DNA of 64,000 bases, from assembly GCA_027532825.1 (NCBI GenBank), contig JAPZTL010000002.1, positions 186,001 through 250,000 on the forward strand. The letters run 5' to 3'. Positions within the stretch are counted from its first letter, which is position 1; every line of letters begins with the position of its first letter. The stretch comes from Silanimonas sp021297925. GTDB lineage: Bacteria; Pseudomonadota; Gammaproteobacteria; Xanthomonadales; Xanthomonadaceae. The notes under the pieces are model-generated. The model had not been told where the DNA came from. It was given only the letters and a program-made list of their open reading frames with translations, and searched no databases. This document shows, one piece after another, positions 32,965 to 41,566 of the stretch. A program made the translations under genes and the position numbers.

Positions 32965-33621
32965 TCAGGCCTCCGCGGCGCGCTGGGCCGTGCCGCCGGC
33001 ATCGGCGAGCTTGAGTTCGAGCAGGCCCCGCAGCGGCGAGGCGGAATCGAGGGCGGTCAACGCCTTCTCGTAGGCGGCGCGGGCATCGTCGCGCTTGCCC
33101 TGGGCCGCAAGGGCGTCGCCTTCGATCTCGTGGCGAAGCACCTTGTACGCATCGATCGTCACCCCGGACAGGCGGGCGATCGCGGCGTCGTTGCGGCCGA
33201 GGATCACCTCCGCGCGGGCCGCCCGCAGCAACAGCATCTGGCGGAGACCGTCTTCGCGCGCGGACGGAAGCCCGGCCTCGATGGCCTTCAGTGCCTCGTC
33301 GGCCTGGCCCGCCTCGAGCCGCGACGCCGCGACGCGGAGCGCCGCCAAGGCGGGATAAGGGGTGTCGGCGTACTCGCGTCCCAGCGCAGTGACGATCGCG
33401 GACGCGGAATCGGCGTTGCCGGCGTCCTCGGCCTCGACGAAGCGCTCGAACTGCTTGGAGGCCTCGGTCCGGTGCGCGTCGGCACGCACCTGGTGGAACT
33501 GGAATCCTGCGATGGCCGCGAGGCCGAGGGCAATGCCGCCAAGGACGGACGCGCCGTTGTCACGGAGCCATTTGCGGACGCGTTCGCCCTGTTCGTATTC
33601 GTCGATCTGGTCGTTGGACAT
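32965..33621 (-). CDS. yfgM: YfgM-family TPR membrane protein
   Basis: This 218-residue ancillary SecYEG translocon protein has a short cytoplasmic N-terminus (MSNDQIDEYEQGERVRKWL), one transmembrane helix (about 25-43) and periplasmic TPR-like repeats ending in LTALDSASPLRGLLELKLADAGG. The EQGERVRKWLRDNG start matches the YfgM/DUF2133-type family. It lies in the usual place upstream of bamB. Unlike E. coli, hisS and ispG are not next to it here. Confidence 0.93.
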   Translation of the reverse strand: MSNDQIDEYEQGERVRKWLRDNGASVLGGIALGLAAIAGFQFHQVRADAHRTEASKQFERFVEAEDAGNADSASAIVTALGREYADTPYPALAALRVAASRLEAGQADEALKAIEAGLPSAREDGLRQMLLLRAARAEVILGRNDAAIARLSGVTIDAYKVLRHEIEGDALAAQGKRDDARAAYEKALTALDSASPLRGLLELKLADAGGTAQRAAEA

Positions 33622-33677
33622 GGGCCATCATCGCGCATGGCGCGGAAATGCGGAGGGGATGCGCCGCCCGACGCGCG

Positions 33678-34562
33678 TCAGCGCGCGGCGGTTTTGATGA
33701 CGCCGTCGGAGGATAGCGCAAAGCGGGCGACGTTCGCGGCGCGGACCGCGTCCAGGTTCACGCCCGAGCCATTGACGGCAACGGTGGTGCCTTCGACGTT
33801 CCCAATGGTCACGCGACCCACCTCGGCCACGGGCCATTCCCGGATCTCTCCCGAGCGCGCGAGCAGCTTCTCGATGACCCGTCCGTCCCGGCCGTAGATT
33901 TCGATCCAGCTGTCGGCACTGAAACGGAGTTGGAGCGCCGATGACGGCAACGGAAGAGGCGGTGCAAGGCCAGCGGCCACCGGCGTGGGCGGGGCATCGA
34001 CCAGGGGCGACGGCAGGGCCGGTTGACCCGCCGGATGCGCGACGGCCGTCGAGGGCATACCAAGGACCGCGGGTACCGCCCCAGGCGAGGAGTCGCCGGC
34101 CGGTTCCAAGTCCACGGAAAGGGCCTCGGGCGCGGACGGGTTCGCGGCGACGGGATCGAGCGCGCGCTGCCCGGATCGGCCCGCGTCCGGCAGTTGCGTC
34201 ACCAGCATGTAGAGCAGCGGGAGGACCAGCAGCGTGCCACCGGCATACGCCGCCTGGCGGGCGGAGAAATCGGCGACCCGGCCGAGCCGCGACTGCGCCA
34301 CGTGCGAACGGAGCTCCGGGTCTCGGACCTGCTGGATCACGGTGTCGACATCGACCTCCACCCCGAGCCTGGAGGCGTACCGCCCCAACAGCGCCCGCGC
34401 ATAGACCGGCGCACCCAAGCGGGTCCAGTCGCCGCGTTCCATGGCCTCGAACACCGACTGCGGCATCTTCAACTCGCGCCCGAGGGCGGCAACATCCAGA
34501 CCTTGCGCCAAACGGGCCGACCGGAGCCGGCGGGCGATGGCGTCCTGCGATTCCTGAGTCAT
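33678..34562 (-). CDS. rodZ: cytoskeletal protein RodZ
   Basis: This 294-residue bitopic protein links MreB filaments to the cell-wall elongation machinery. The cytoplasmic HTH domain (about 8-75) reads IARRLRSARLAQGLDVAALGRELKMPQSVFEAMERGDW and continues into APVYARALLGRYASRLG. One transmembrane helix follows (about 112-130), then a Pro/Ala-rich periplasmic linker and a C-terminal beta domain (DUF4115, LQLRFSADSWIEIYGRDGRVI). ATG 34562 overlaps the stop of pilF (ATGA). Confidence 0.95.
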   Translation of the reverse strand: MTQESQDAIARRLRSARLAQGLDVAALGRELKMPQSVFEAMERGDWTRLGAPVYARALLGRYASRLGVEVDVDTVIQQVRDPELRSHVAQSRLGRVADFSARQAAYAGGTLLVLPLLYMLVTQLPDAGRSGQRALDPVAANPSAPEALSVDLEPAGDSSPGAVPAVLGMPSTAVAHPAGQPALPSPLVDAPPTPVAAGLAPPLPLPSSALQLRFSADSWIEIYGRDGRVIEKLLARSGEIREWPVAEVGRVTIGNVEGTTVAVNGSGVNLDAVRAANVARFALSSDGVIKTAAR

Positions 34563-35332
34563 GGGTTCGACTCCCCGGGCGTCTTCGAATTCGGCGCCGC
34601 GCCTTCGGACACGGCGGTGGCCAACTGGGCGCGATACCGGCCGGCGGCACGGGCATCGCCCGCCCCCTCTTCGATCCGGATCGCGAGTTCGAGCTCGGAA
34701 GCCGCCAGCGGGCCCAGGGCCTCGCGGCGTTGCAGGAAGGCGCGCGCACCAAGCGCATCGCCCTGCTTCAACTTGGCGTGGGCCATGCCGACGAGTGACC
34801 GGGCATCGTTCGGTGCGAGGCCCAGTGCGGCGCGGAAATTCAACTCGGCGGTGGGCAGCAGGTCGGCCCGCAGGGCGCAATTGCCGGCATTCGAGAGGGC
34901 CTGCACCGGATTGCGGTACGCCGGGTCCTCGATGGCCTTGCCCAGCAGTGCCAGACCCTCGCGGGTCGCGCCTTGCCGGCACAGCCACGTGCCCCTCGCG
35001 TTCAGGGCGACGCCGTCCGCCGGACCGAGGGCAAGGGCCTTGGCGAGGGACTCGCCAGCCGCCTCCGTGCGCCCCATGGCCTCGAGCACTTGGCCTTCCG
35101 CCACGTGCGCGCGCACGCTGCGTGGGTCCGCGTCGCGGGCGATGCGAGCCTGCTCGAGGGCCTGCTCGAGCGCGCCGCGCTCGAGAAGCTCCTGCGCGGC
35201 GTTGATGGATCGCAAGGCGATCGGGTTGCCGCCGAGACCGTGCGTGGGTCGGGGCGACGTGGCGCACGCCGCGAGGAGCGTCGCGCAGGCGACGGCGGAC
35301 AATACCCAGGCTGTGGCCTCAGGCCGCCGCAC
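34559..35332 (-). CDS. pilF: type IV pilus biogenesis lipoprotein PilF/PilW
   Basis: This 257-residue outer-membrane pilotin for the PilQ secretin has lipobox LLAACA (about residue 22) and TPR repeats (INAAQELLERGALEQALEQARIARDADPRSV, AHVAEGQVLEAMGRTEAAGESLAKALALGPAD and YRNPVQALSNAGNCALRADLLPTAELNFRAALGLAPND). Each is a clear 34-residue unit. It starts 14 bases inside rlmN and overlaps rodZ, the usual order in Pseudomonas and Xanthomonas. It is relevant to the prophage, since many filamentous phages enter by type IV pili. Confidence 0.94.
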   Translation of the reverse strand: MRRPEATAWVLSAVACATLLAACATSPRPTHGLGGNPIALRSINAAQELLERGALEQALEQARIARDADPRSVRAHVAEGQVLEAMGRTEAAGESLAKALALGPADGVALNARGTWLCRQGATREGLALLGKAIEDPAYRNPVQALSNAGNCALRADLLPTAELNFRAALGLAPNDARSLVGMAHAKLKQGDALGARAFLQRREALGPLAASELELAIRIEEGAGDARAAGRYRAQLATAVSEGAAPNSKTPGESNP

Positions 35333-36506
35333 CGGGCGCTCCTTCGAGCTTCTTGCGAAACTCCGCTTGGCGGCGGGTCTTGTCCATCACTTGGCCCTTC
35401 AGCTGCCCGCAGGCCGCATCGATGTCGTCGCCGCGCGTGCGCCGGACCATGGTCAGGATGCCGCCATCGAGCAGCCTCTTCTGGAAGGCCCGGATCTCGG
35501 TCTCGCCGCTCCGCTCGAAGCGCGTACCCGGGAAAGGGTTGAACGGGATCAGGTTGACCTTCGCCGCATGGGCATACTGGGCGTCGCGACAGAAGCGGCG
35601 CATCAGCGCAACGAGCTCGCGCGCGTGCTCCGGCTGGTCGTTGACGCCCCGCATCAGGGTGTATTCGAACGTGATCGAGTCGATCTTGGTGTTGCGCAGG
35701 TAGCGCAGGCACGAGGCCATGAGCTCCTCGATCGGATACTTCTTGTTGAGCGGCACCAGTTCGGTGCGCAGCGCGTCGTTCGGCGCGTGCAGCGACACCG
35801 CCAGCGCCACGTCGGAGCGCTCCGCGAGGCGGTCGATCATCGGCACCATGCCCGCGGTGGACAGGGTGACGCGTTTGTTCGCGAGGCCGAAGCCGAGGTC
35901 GTCGCGCATCAGGCCCATCGCCGTGACGACGTTCTCGAAGTTGAGCAGGGGCTCGCCCATGCCCATCATCACCACGTTGGTGAGCTTGCGGTCCTTGTGC
36001 GGGACGTTGCCGAGGTGGCGCGCCGCGATGAAGACCTGCCCGATGATCTCGGCCGCGGACAGGTTGCGGTTGAAGCCCTGTGTCGCGGTCGAGCAGAACT
36101 GGCAGTTCAGGCCGCAGCCGACCTGGCTCGACACGCAGAGCGTGCCGCGCCCCTTGTCGGGAATGAACACCGTCTCGACGGCGTTGCCGGCGTCCATGCC
36201 CAGCAGCCACTTGTGCGTGCCGTCCATCGAGGGCTTGTCGAACATCACCTTCGGCGGCCGGGCCTCGCAGCGGTCTTCCAGCTTCGTGCGCAGGGCCTTG
36301 CCGAGGTCCGTCATGCCACCGAAGTCGGTGACATGGCGGTGGTACATCCACTTCATGACCTGATGGGCGCGGAAGCGCTTCTCGCCGAGCTCGCGCTCGA
36401 AGAAGTCCTCCATGCCCACGCGGTCGAGGTCGAGCAGGTTGACGCGCGCCGGCGCCGCCGGCGGGGCCGGCGGCAGGTTCACGACGGGGGCGTCGACCGC
36501 GGCCAT
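35319..36506 (-). CDS. rlmN: 23S rRNA/tRNA adenine-C2 methyltransferase
   Basis: This 395-residue radical SAM enzyme methylates A2503 of 23S rRNA and A37 of some tRNAs. The cluster motif CGLNCQFC (CxxxCxxC) follows VSSQVG. GMGEPLLN, SLHAPND and RYLRNTKIDSITFEYTLM are invariant. The methyl-bearing cysteine is in DIDAACGQLKG near the C-terminus. The first 20 residues are a Pro/Ala-rich extension. It begins three bases after the ndk stop. Confidence 0.97.
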   Translation of the reverse strand: MAAVDAPVVNLPPAPPAAPARVNLLDLDRVGMEDFFERELGEKRFRAHQVMKWMYHRHVTDFGGMTDLGKALRTKLEDRCEARPPKVMFDKPSMDGTHKWLLGMDAGNAVETVFIPDKGRGTLCVSSQVGCGLNCQFCSTATQGFNRNLSAAEIIGQVFIAARHLGNVPHKDRKLTNVVMMGMGEPLLNFENVVTAMGLMRDDLGFGLANKRVTLSTAGMVPMIDRLAERSDVALAVSLHAPNDALRTELVPLNKKYPIEELMASCLRYLRNTKIDSITFEYTLMRGVNDQPEHARELVALMRRFCRDAQYAHAAKVNLIPFNPFPGTRFERSGETEIRAFQKRLLDGGILTMVRRTRGDDIDAACGQLKGQVMDKTRRQAEFRKKLEGAPGAAA

Positions 36507-36509
36507 GGC

Positions 36510-36935
36510 TCAGCGCGGGCAGAGCTCGGTGGCGCTGAAGAAGTAGGCGATCTCGATCGCCGCGTTCTCGGGGCTGTCCGAACCGTGCACGGCGTTGGCG
36601 TCGATCGACTGCGCGAAATCGGCGCGGATGGTGCCCGGCGCGGCGTCCTTCGGGTTGGTGGCGCCCATGAGATCACGGTTCTTGAGGACGGCGTTTTCGC
36701 CCTCCAGCACCTGGATCATCACCGGGCCCGAGATCATGAACTCGACCAGTGCGTTGAAGAACGGGCGCTCCTTGTGGACCGCGTAGAAGCCTTCGGCTTC
36801 TTTGCGCGAGAGGTGCTTCATCTTCGCGGCGACGATCTTCAGGCCGGCGTTCTCGAAACGCGCGTAGATCTGGCCGATCACGTTCTTCGCGACGGCGTCC
36901 GGTTTGATGATCGAGATGGTGCGCTCGTTAGCCAT
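36510..36935 (-). CDS. ndk: nucleoside diphosphate kinase
   Basis: This 141-residue housekeeping enzyme transfers the gamma-phosphate from ATP to other NDPs by a ping-pong mechanism. It begins MANERTISIIKPDAVAKNVIG; the active-site histidine is in NAVHGSDSPENA (about residue 117). ATG 36935 is the family start; the longer frame to 37043 crosses the promoter. It is the first gene of the ndk-rlmN-pilF-rodZ-yfgM-bamB-der run. Confidence 0.98.
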   Translation of the reverse strand: MANERTISIIKPDAVAKNVIGQIYARFENAGLKIVAAKMKHLSRKEAEGFYAVHKERPFFNALVEFMISGPVMIQVLEGENAVLKNRDLMGATNPKDAAPGTIRADFAQSIDANAVHGSDSPENAAIEIAYFFSATELCPR

Positions 36936-36975
36936 TCTGTAAACCTTTGTCAATAGGAAAACGGATAAGGAACAA

Positions 36976-37005
36976 AGTGTAGCGGGGATTTCTTCCCGCG
37001 GACAA
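36976..37005 (-). promoter_or_regulatory. possible sigma-70 promoter of the ndk operon
   Basis: On the minus strand TTGTCC and TACACT are separated by 18 bases, with about 40 bases to the ndk ATG. The -10 box is good, the -35 partial. The surrounding 80 bases are AT-rich for this genome. Confidence 0.5.
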
Positions 37006-37045
37006 GCGCTTACGGCACATTCCGGAGGTCCGCTATTCAACATTC

Positions 37046-37058
37046 GATTGATTCAATC
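37046..37058. promoter_or_regulatory. palindrome upstream of the TetR gene
   Basis: GATTGA-T-TCAATC is a perfect 13-base palindrome, 61 bases before the regulator's ATG. It does not resemble the ATACGC-type sites downstream of the gene, so it may bind another factor or an alternative form of the same regulator. Confidence 0.4.
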
Positions 37059-37119
37059 AAACACTTGACTCCGGCCGCCGACAGGGGCACGCTCCAACAA
37101 GCGCTTGAAGGAGACTCGC

Positions 37120-37743
37120 ATGGCCACCACCCACTTCAATACCAAGGAACGCATCCTCGGCGCCGCCGAGGAGCTGTTCGCTATCCACGGCTTTTCCGGC
37201 ACCTCGCTCCGGCAGGTCACCAGCCAGGCGGACGTGAACATCGCCGCCGTCAACTACCACTTCGGCTCCAAGGAGAACCTCGTGAACGAGGTATTCCGGC
37301 GCCGGATGGACGACATGAGCGAGAAGCGGCTGAAACTGCTCGCCGCCGCCCGCCAGGCCTCGCCGGGCGACCTCGAGGCGGTGCTCCGGGCCTTCATCGA
37401 GCCGCCGCTGGCGCTCACCCTCGACCGCCAGCACGGCGGTGCGGCGTTCGTCCGAGTGCTGGCGCGCGCCTTCGCCGAGAAGAACGACGGGCTGCGGAAG
37501 TTCCTGTCCGACAATTACGGCCATGTCCTCCGGGAGTTCGCCAAGGCCATCGCCGACTGCGTGCCGGCTCTCGCGAAGGAGGACCTTTACTGGCGGCTGG
37601 ACTTCGTCGCCGGGGCCCTGACCTACGCCATGGCGGATTTCGGGCTGATCAAACGCCCGGCCGGAACCACCGAGAAGCAGCACTGCGACAAGGCGGCCCA
37701 GCAGCTCGTCCGCTTCGCGTCGGCCGGCCTGCGGGCCGGTTGA
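37120..37743 (+). CDS. TetR-family regulator of fatty acid oxidation (PsrA-like)
   Basis: This 207-residue repressor has the TetR HTH at the N-terminus (ERILGAAEELFAIHGFSGTSLRQV, TSQADVNIAAVNYHFGSKENLVNEVF). The HTH closely resembles Pseudomonas PsrA (TSxAxVNxAAVNYHFGSK). The C-terminal ligand domain probably binds a fatty acid or acyl-CoA. ATG 37120 has AAGGAG seven bases before it; a TTG at 37105 is in frame but inferior. The gene ends at the two palindromic operators that precede fadB, so it likely represses fadBA until fatty acids are present. Confidence 0.85.
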   Translation: MATTHFNTKERILGAAEELFAIHGFSGTSLRQVTSQADVNIAAVNYHFGSKENLVNEVFRRRMDDMSEKRLKLLAAARQASPGDLEAVLRAFIEPPLALTLDRQHGGAAFVRVLARAFAEKNDGLRKFLSDNYGHVLREFAKAIADCVPALAKEDLYWRLDFVAGALTYAMADFGLIKRPAGTTEKQHCDKAAQQLVRFASAGLRAG

Positions 37744-37744
37744 C

Positions 37745-37780
37745 CATACGCAGGCGTATCGATAACATACGGCGGCGTAT
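37745..37780 (+). promoter_or_regulatory. paired palindromic operators upstream of fadBA
   Basis: Two near-identical sites, CATACGCAGGCGTAT (37745-37759) and CATACGGCGGCGTAT (37766-37780), stand in direct repeat. The first holds a perfect palindrome ATACGC-AG-GCGTAT; the second has one mismatch. Their centres are 21 bp apart, two helical turns, so two dimers would lie on one face of the DNA. A TATGCT hexamer (37778-37783) abuts the second site and could be the -10 box, which would explain repression by occlusion. Confidence 0.75.
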
Positions 37781-37822
37781 GCTTTACCGCTAATTCCTTC
37801 CCAGACCCCTCCCGGAGTCCCC

Positions 37823-40192
37823 ATGTCCCAGCTTCGTATCCGCAAAGTGGCGGTGCTTGGCGCCGGCGTGATGGGCGCGCAGATCGCCGCTCATCTTGTT
37901 AATGCTGACGTTGACACGCTGCTCTTCGACCTCCCGGCCAAGGAGGGCGACAAGAACGGCATCGTCCAGAAGGCCATCGCCAACCTCGGCAAGCTCTCCC
38001 CGGCCCCGCTGGCCGCCAAGGGCAAGGCGGCCGCGATCATTCCGGCGAACTACGAGCAGCACCTCGCGCTCCTCGCCGACTGCGATCTCATCATCGAAGC
38101 GATCGCCGAGAAGATGGAGTGGAAGAAGGACCTTTACGAGAAGATCGCCCCGCACGTGGCGCCGCATGCCATCGTCGCCTCGAACACCTCGGGGCTCTCG
38201 ATCAACAGCCTCGCCGAAGCCATGCCTGAGGCGGTGCGCCCACGCTTCTGCGGCGTGCACTTCTTCAATCCGCCGCGCTACATGCACCTCGCCGAGCTGA
38301 TCCCGTGCAAGGGCACCGAAGCCGGCGTGCTCGAAGGCCTCGAGACCTTCCTCACGACCACGCTCGGCAAGGGCGTCGTCTACGGCAAGGACACGCCGAA
38401 CTTCATCGGCAACCGCATCGGCGTGTTCTCGATCCTCGCCGGCATGCACCACACCGAGCGCCTCGGCCTCGGCTTCGATGAAGTCGACGCCGTCACCGGC
38501 CCGCTGATCGGCCGCCCGAAGTCGGCGACCTACCGCACCTGCGACGTGGTCGGCCTCGACACGATGGCGCATGTGATCAAGACCATGCGCGACACCCTGC
38601 CGGACGATCCGTGGCACGCGTACTTCAACGCGCCGGCCTGGCTGCAGGCGTTGATCGCCAAGGGCGCGCTCGGCCAGAAAACCGGCGCGGGCTTCTACAC
38701 CAAGAAGGGCAAGGACATCCTCGTTCTTGACCTCGCCAAGCAGGATTTCCGTCCCAGTGGCGCGGAAGCGGATCCTGAAGTGGTGGAGATCCTGAAGATC
38801 AAGAACCCGGCCGAGAAGTTCGCCAAGCTGCGCGCCCATCCGCACCGCCAAGCGCAGTTCCTGTGGTCGATTTTCCGCGACCTGTTCCACTACGCCGCCT
38901 TCCACCTGCACTCGATCGCCGACACCGCGCGTGACGTCGACTTCGCCATGCGCTGGGGCTACGGCTGGAACCTTGGGCCCTTCGAGACCTGGCAGGCCGC
39001 CGGCTGGCAGCAGGTCGCCGCGTGGATCGCCGAGGACATCGCCGCTGGCAAGACCATGGGCACGGCCCCGCTGCCGGCTTGGGTGACCGACGGCCGCGCC
39101 GGCGTGCACGGCAAGGACGGCAGCTTCAGCCCGGCGCAGAACGCCGCCCTGCCCCGCTCCTCGCTGGCCGTCTATGGACGCCAGCGCTTCCCGGAAACCG
39201 TCATCGGCGAGGCCTCGGCCAACCCGGGCACGACGGTGTTCGAAACCGACGCCGTGCGCCTGTGGACCGACGGCGACGGCATCGCGGTGCTGAGCTTCAA
39301 GACCAAGATGAACACCGTCGGCGACGGCGTGCTGGCCGGGGTCCTGCAGGCGATCGATATCGCCGAGAAGGACTTCCGCGGCATGGTGATCTGGCAGCCG
39401 AAGGGCCCGTTCTCGGCGGGTGCCGACCTGGCCGGCGCGCTCGGCGCCCTGCAGGCCGGCAAGCTGGACGAGTTCAATGCGATGGTCGCCACCTTCCAGG
39501 CGGCCAGCCAGCGCATCAAGTACTCGCTGGTGCCGGTGGTTGCGGCCGTGCGCGGCCTCGCACTGGGCGGCGGCTGCGAGTTCCAGATGCATTCGGCCCG
39601 CACCGTGGCGCATCTCGAGAGCTACATCGGCCTCGTCGAGGCCGGCGTCGGCCTGCTGCCCGCGGGCGGCGGCCTCAAGGAGTTCGCCGGACGCGCCTCG
39701 GCCAAGGCGAAGAACGGCGACGTGTTCGCCGAGCTGAAGCCGCTGTTCGAAGCCGTGGCGATGGGCAAGGTCTCGGCCTCGGCCCTCGAAGCGAAGGAAC
39801 TCGGCCTGCTGCGCGACGCCGACATCGTTGTCTTCCACGAGCACGAGCTGCTGCACGTCGCCCGCCAGGTCGCGCTGGGCCTCGCCGAGACCGGCTACCG
39901 CCCGCCGCTGCCGAACCGCACGATCACCGCGGCCGGCGATGTCGGCATCGCCACCTTCAAGATGATGCTGGTGAACATGCTCGAGGGCCGGATGATCAGC
40001 CCGCACGACATGGAGATCGCCACGCGCATCGCCACCGTGCTGTCGGGCGGCGAGATCGACCGCGGCGCCACCGTGGACGAGGACTGGCTGATCCGCCTCG
40101 AGCGCGAGCACTTCGTCGCGCTCGCCCAGATGCCGAAGACGCAGGAGCGCATCGCGCACATGCTGAAGACCGGCAAGCCGCTGCGTAATTGA
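37823..40192 (+). CDS. fadB: 3-hydroxyacyl-CoA dehydrogenase/enoyl-CoA hydratase (FadB/FadN type)
   Basis: This 789-residue multifunctional beta-oxidation enzyme has the dehydrogenase first: VAVLGAGVMGAQIAAHL (NAD loop) and GVHFFNPPRYMHLAELIP with the catalytic His, to about residue 400. The enoyl-CoA hydratase domain is last (PKGPFSAGADL, VVAAVRGLALGGGCEFQMHSARTVA). This is the reverse of E. coli FadB but matches B. subtilis FadN, which is also about 789 residues and paired with fadA. GGAG lies five bases before the ATG. It hydrates enoyl-CoA and oxidises the hydroxyacyl-CoA. Confidence 0.95.
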   Translation: MSQLRIRKVAVLGAGVMGAQIAAHLVNADVDTLLFDLPAKEGDKNGIVQKAIANLGKLSPAPLAAKGKAAAIIPANYEQHLALLADCDLIIEAIAEKMEWKKDLYEKIAPHVAPHAIVASNTSGLSINSLAEAMPEAVRPRFCGVHFFNPPRYMHLAELIPCKGTEAGVLEGLETFLTTTLGKGVVYGKDTPNFIGNRIGVFSILAGMHHTERLGLGFDEVDAVTGPLIGRPKSATYRTCDVVGLDTMAHVIKTMRDTLPDDPWHAYFNAPAWLQALIAKGALGQKTGAGFYTKKGKDILVLDLAKQDFRPSGAEADPEVVEILKIKNPAEKFAKLRAHPHRQAQFLWSIFRDLFHYAAFHLHSIADTARDVDFAMRWGYGWNLGPFETWQAAGWQQVAAWIAEDIAAGKTMGTAPLPAWVTDGRAGVHGKDGSFSPAQNAALPRSSLAVYGRQRFPETVIGEASANPGTTVFETDAVRLWTDGDGIAVLSFKTKMNTVGDGVLAGVLQAIDIAEKDFRGMVIWQPKGPFSAGADLAGALGALQAGKLDEFNAMVATFQAASQRIKYSLVPVVAAVRGLALGGGCEFQMHSARTVAHLESYIGLVEAGVGLLPAGGGLKEFAGRASAKAKNGDVFAELKPLFEAVAMGKVSASALEAKELGLLRDADIVVFHEHELLHVARQVALGLAETGYRPPLPNRTITAAGDVGIATFKMMLVNMLEGRMISPHDMEIATRIATVLSGGEIDRGATVDEDWLIRLEREHFVALAQMPKTQERIAHMLKTGKPLRN

Positions 40193-40212
40193 CGGATGAC
40201 GAGGACAACCCC

Positions 40213-41409
40213 ATGAGCAAGCAAGTTCAAGACGCCTACATCGTCGCCGCCACCCGCACCCCGGTCGGCAAGGCCCCGCGCGGCTTCTTCCGCAACACCC
40301 GCCCCGACGACCTTCTGGCCCACGTGCTGAAGAGCGTCGTGGCGCAGGCCCCGGGCATCGACCTTTCGCAGATCGACGACGCCATCATCGGCTGCGCCAT
40401 GCCCGAGGGCGAGCAGGGCATGAACGTGGCGCGCATCGGCGTGCTGCTGGCGGGCCTGCCGAACACCATCGCCGCGCAGACCATCAACCGCTTCTGCTCC
40501 TCGGGCCTGCAGGCCGTGGCGCTGGCGGCCGACCAGATCCGCCTCGGCAACGCCGATCTGATGCTGGCCGGCGGCACCGAGTCGATGAGCATGGTGCCGA
40601 TGATGGGCAACAAGGTCGCTATGGCCCCCTCCGTGTTCGACAACGAACACGTCGCGATTGCCTATGGCATGGGCATCACCGCCGAGAAGGTCGCCGAGGA
40701 GTGGAAGGTCAGCCGCGACGACCAGGACGCCTTCGCCGCCGAATCCCACCGTCGCGCGCTGGCCGCCATCGCCGCCGGCGAGTTCAAGGACGAGATCTCG
40801 CCCTACGCCGTGCGCGCCCGCGTGCCGGTGCTGGGCGGCAACACGGTGAAGCTGATCGAGAAGTCCGTCGACACGGATGAAGGCCCGCGCGCCGACACCT
40901 CGGTCGAGGGCCTCGCCAAGCTGAAGCCGGTGTTCCGCATGGGCGGCTCGGTGACGGCGGGCAACAGCTCGCAGATGAGCGACGGCGCCGGCGCGGTGCT
41001 GCTGGCGTCCGAGAAAGCCGTCAAGCAGTACGGCCTGACCCCGCTCGCCCGCTTCGTCAGTTTCTCGGTCGCCGGCGTGCGCCCGGAAGTGATGGGCATC
41101 GGCCCGATCGAGGCGATCCCGAAGGCGCTGAAGCAGGCCGGCCTGACGCAGGACCAGCTGGACTGGATCGAGCTCAACGAGGCCTTCGCCGCGCAGGCGT
41201 TGGCCGTCACCCGCACCTGCGGCCTCGACCCGTCGAAGATCAACCCGCTGGGCGGTGCGATCGCGCTGGGCCATCCGCTGGGCGCGACCGGTGCGATCCG
41301 CACCGCGACGATCGTCCACGGCCTGCGTCGCCGCAAGCAGAAGTACGGCATGGTGACCATGTGCATCGGCACCGGCATGGGCGCGGCGGGTATCTTCGAA
41401 GCCCTCTGA
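40213..41409 (+). CDS. fadA: acetyl-CoA acyltransferase (3-ketoacyl-CoA thiolase)
   Basis: This 398-residue thiolase does the last step of beta-oxidation. The acyl-accepting cysteine is in NRFCSSGLQAVALAA (about residue 95). The C-terminal active-site elements NEAFAAQALAV, GGAIALGHPLGATG (His) and MCIGTGMGAAGIFEAL (Cys) are intact. ATG 40213 is preferred over 40189 because MSKQVQDAYIVAATRTP is the normal start and GAGGA lies seven bases upstream. It is 20 bases downstream of fadB in one operon. Confidence 0.97.
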   Translation: MSKQVQDAYIVAATRTPVGKAPRGFFRNTRPDDLLAHVLKSVVAQAPGIDLSQIDDAIIGCAMPEGEQGMNVARIGVLLAGLPNTIAAQTINRFCSSGLQAVALAADQIRLGNADLMLAGGTESMSMVPMMGNKVAMAPSVFDNEHVAIAYGMGITAEKVAEEWKVSRDDQDAFAAESHRRALAAIAAGEFKDEISPYAVRARVPVLGGNTVKLIEKSVDTDEGPRADTSVEGLAKLKPVFRMGGSVTAGNSSQMSDGAGAVLLASEKAVKQYGLTPLARFVSFSVAGVRPEVMGIGPIEAIPKALKQAGLTQDQLDWIELNEAFAAQALAVTRTCGLDPSKINPLGGAIALGHPLGATGAIRTATIVHGLRRRKQKYGMVTMCIGTGMGAAGIFEAL

Positions 41410-41506
41410 CGGCAGGCACCCTCCGCGGGCCAGCGGCCCGCGGATCCCAGGACGCCCGGGCCATCACGACGCGCGGGCACTTCGGCGACAAGGACCCATG
41501 AACGAC

Positions 41507-41534
41507 GATGCCCGCAACTCGCGTTGCGGGCATC
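41507..41534. terminator. strong hairpin between convergent fadA and dksA
   Basis: GATGCCCGCAAC-TCGC-GTTGCGGGCATC is a perfect 12-bp stem with a four-base loop, between two converging genes. No T-run follows on either strand, so it may act as a weak or protein-aided terminator or as an mRNA 3'-end barrier. A smaller stem GCGGGCC/GGCCCGC lies at about 41427. Confidence 0.6.
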
Positions 41535-41566
41535 GGGTCGATCGACATCCGGATCGGCGGCGAGGT

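Noticed and set aside
37790..40159. 789-codon minus-strand frame opposite fadB
   Set aside because: Antisense shadow of a full-length multifunctional beta-oxidation enzyme.
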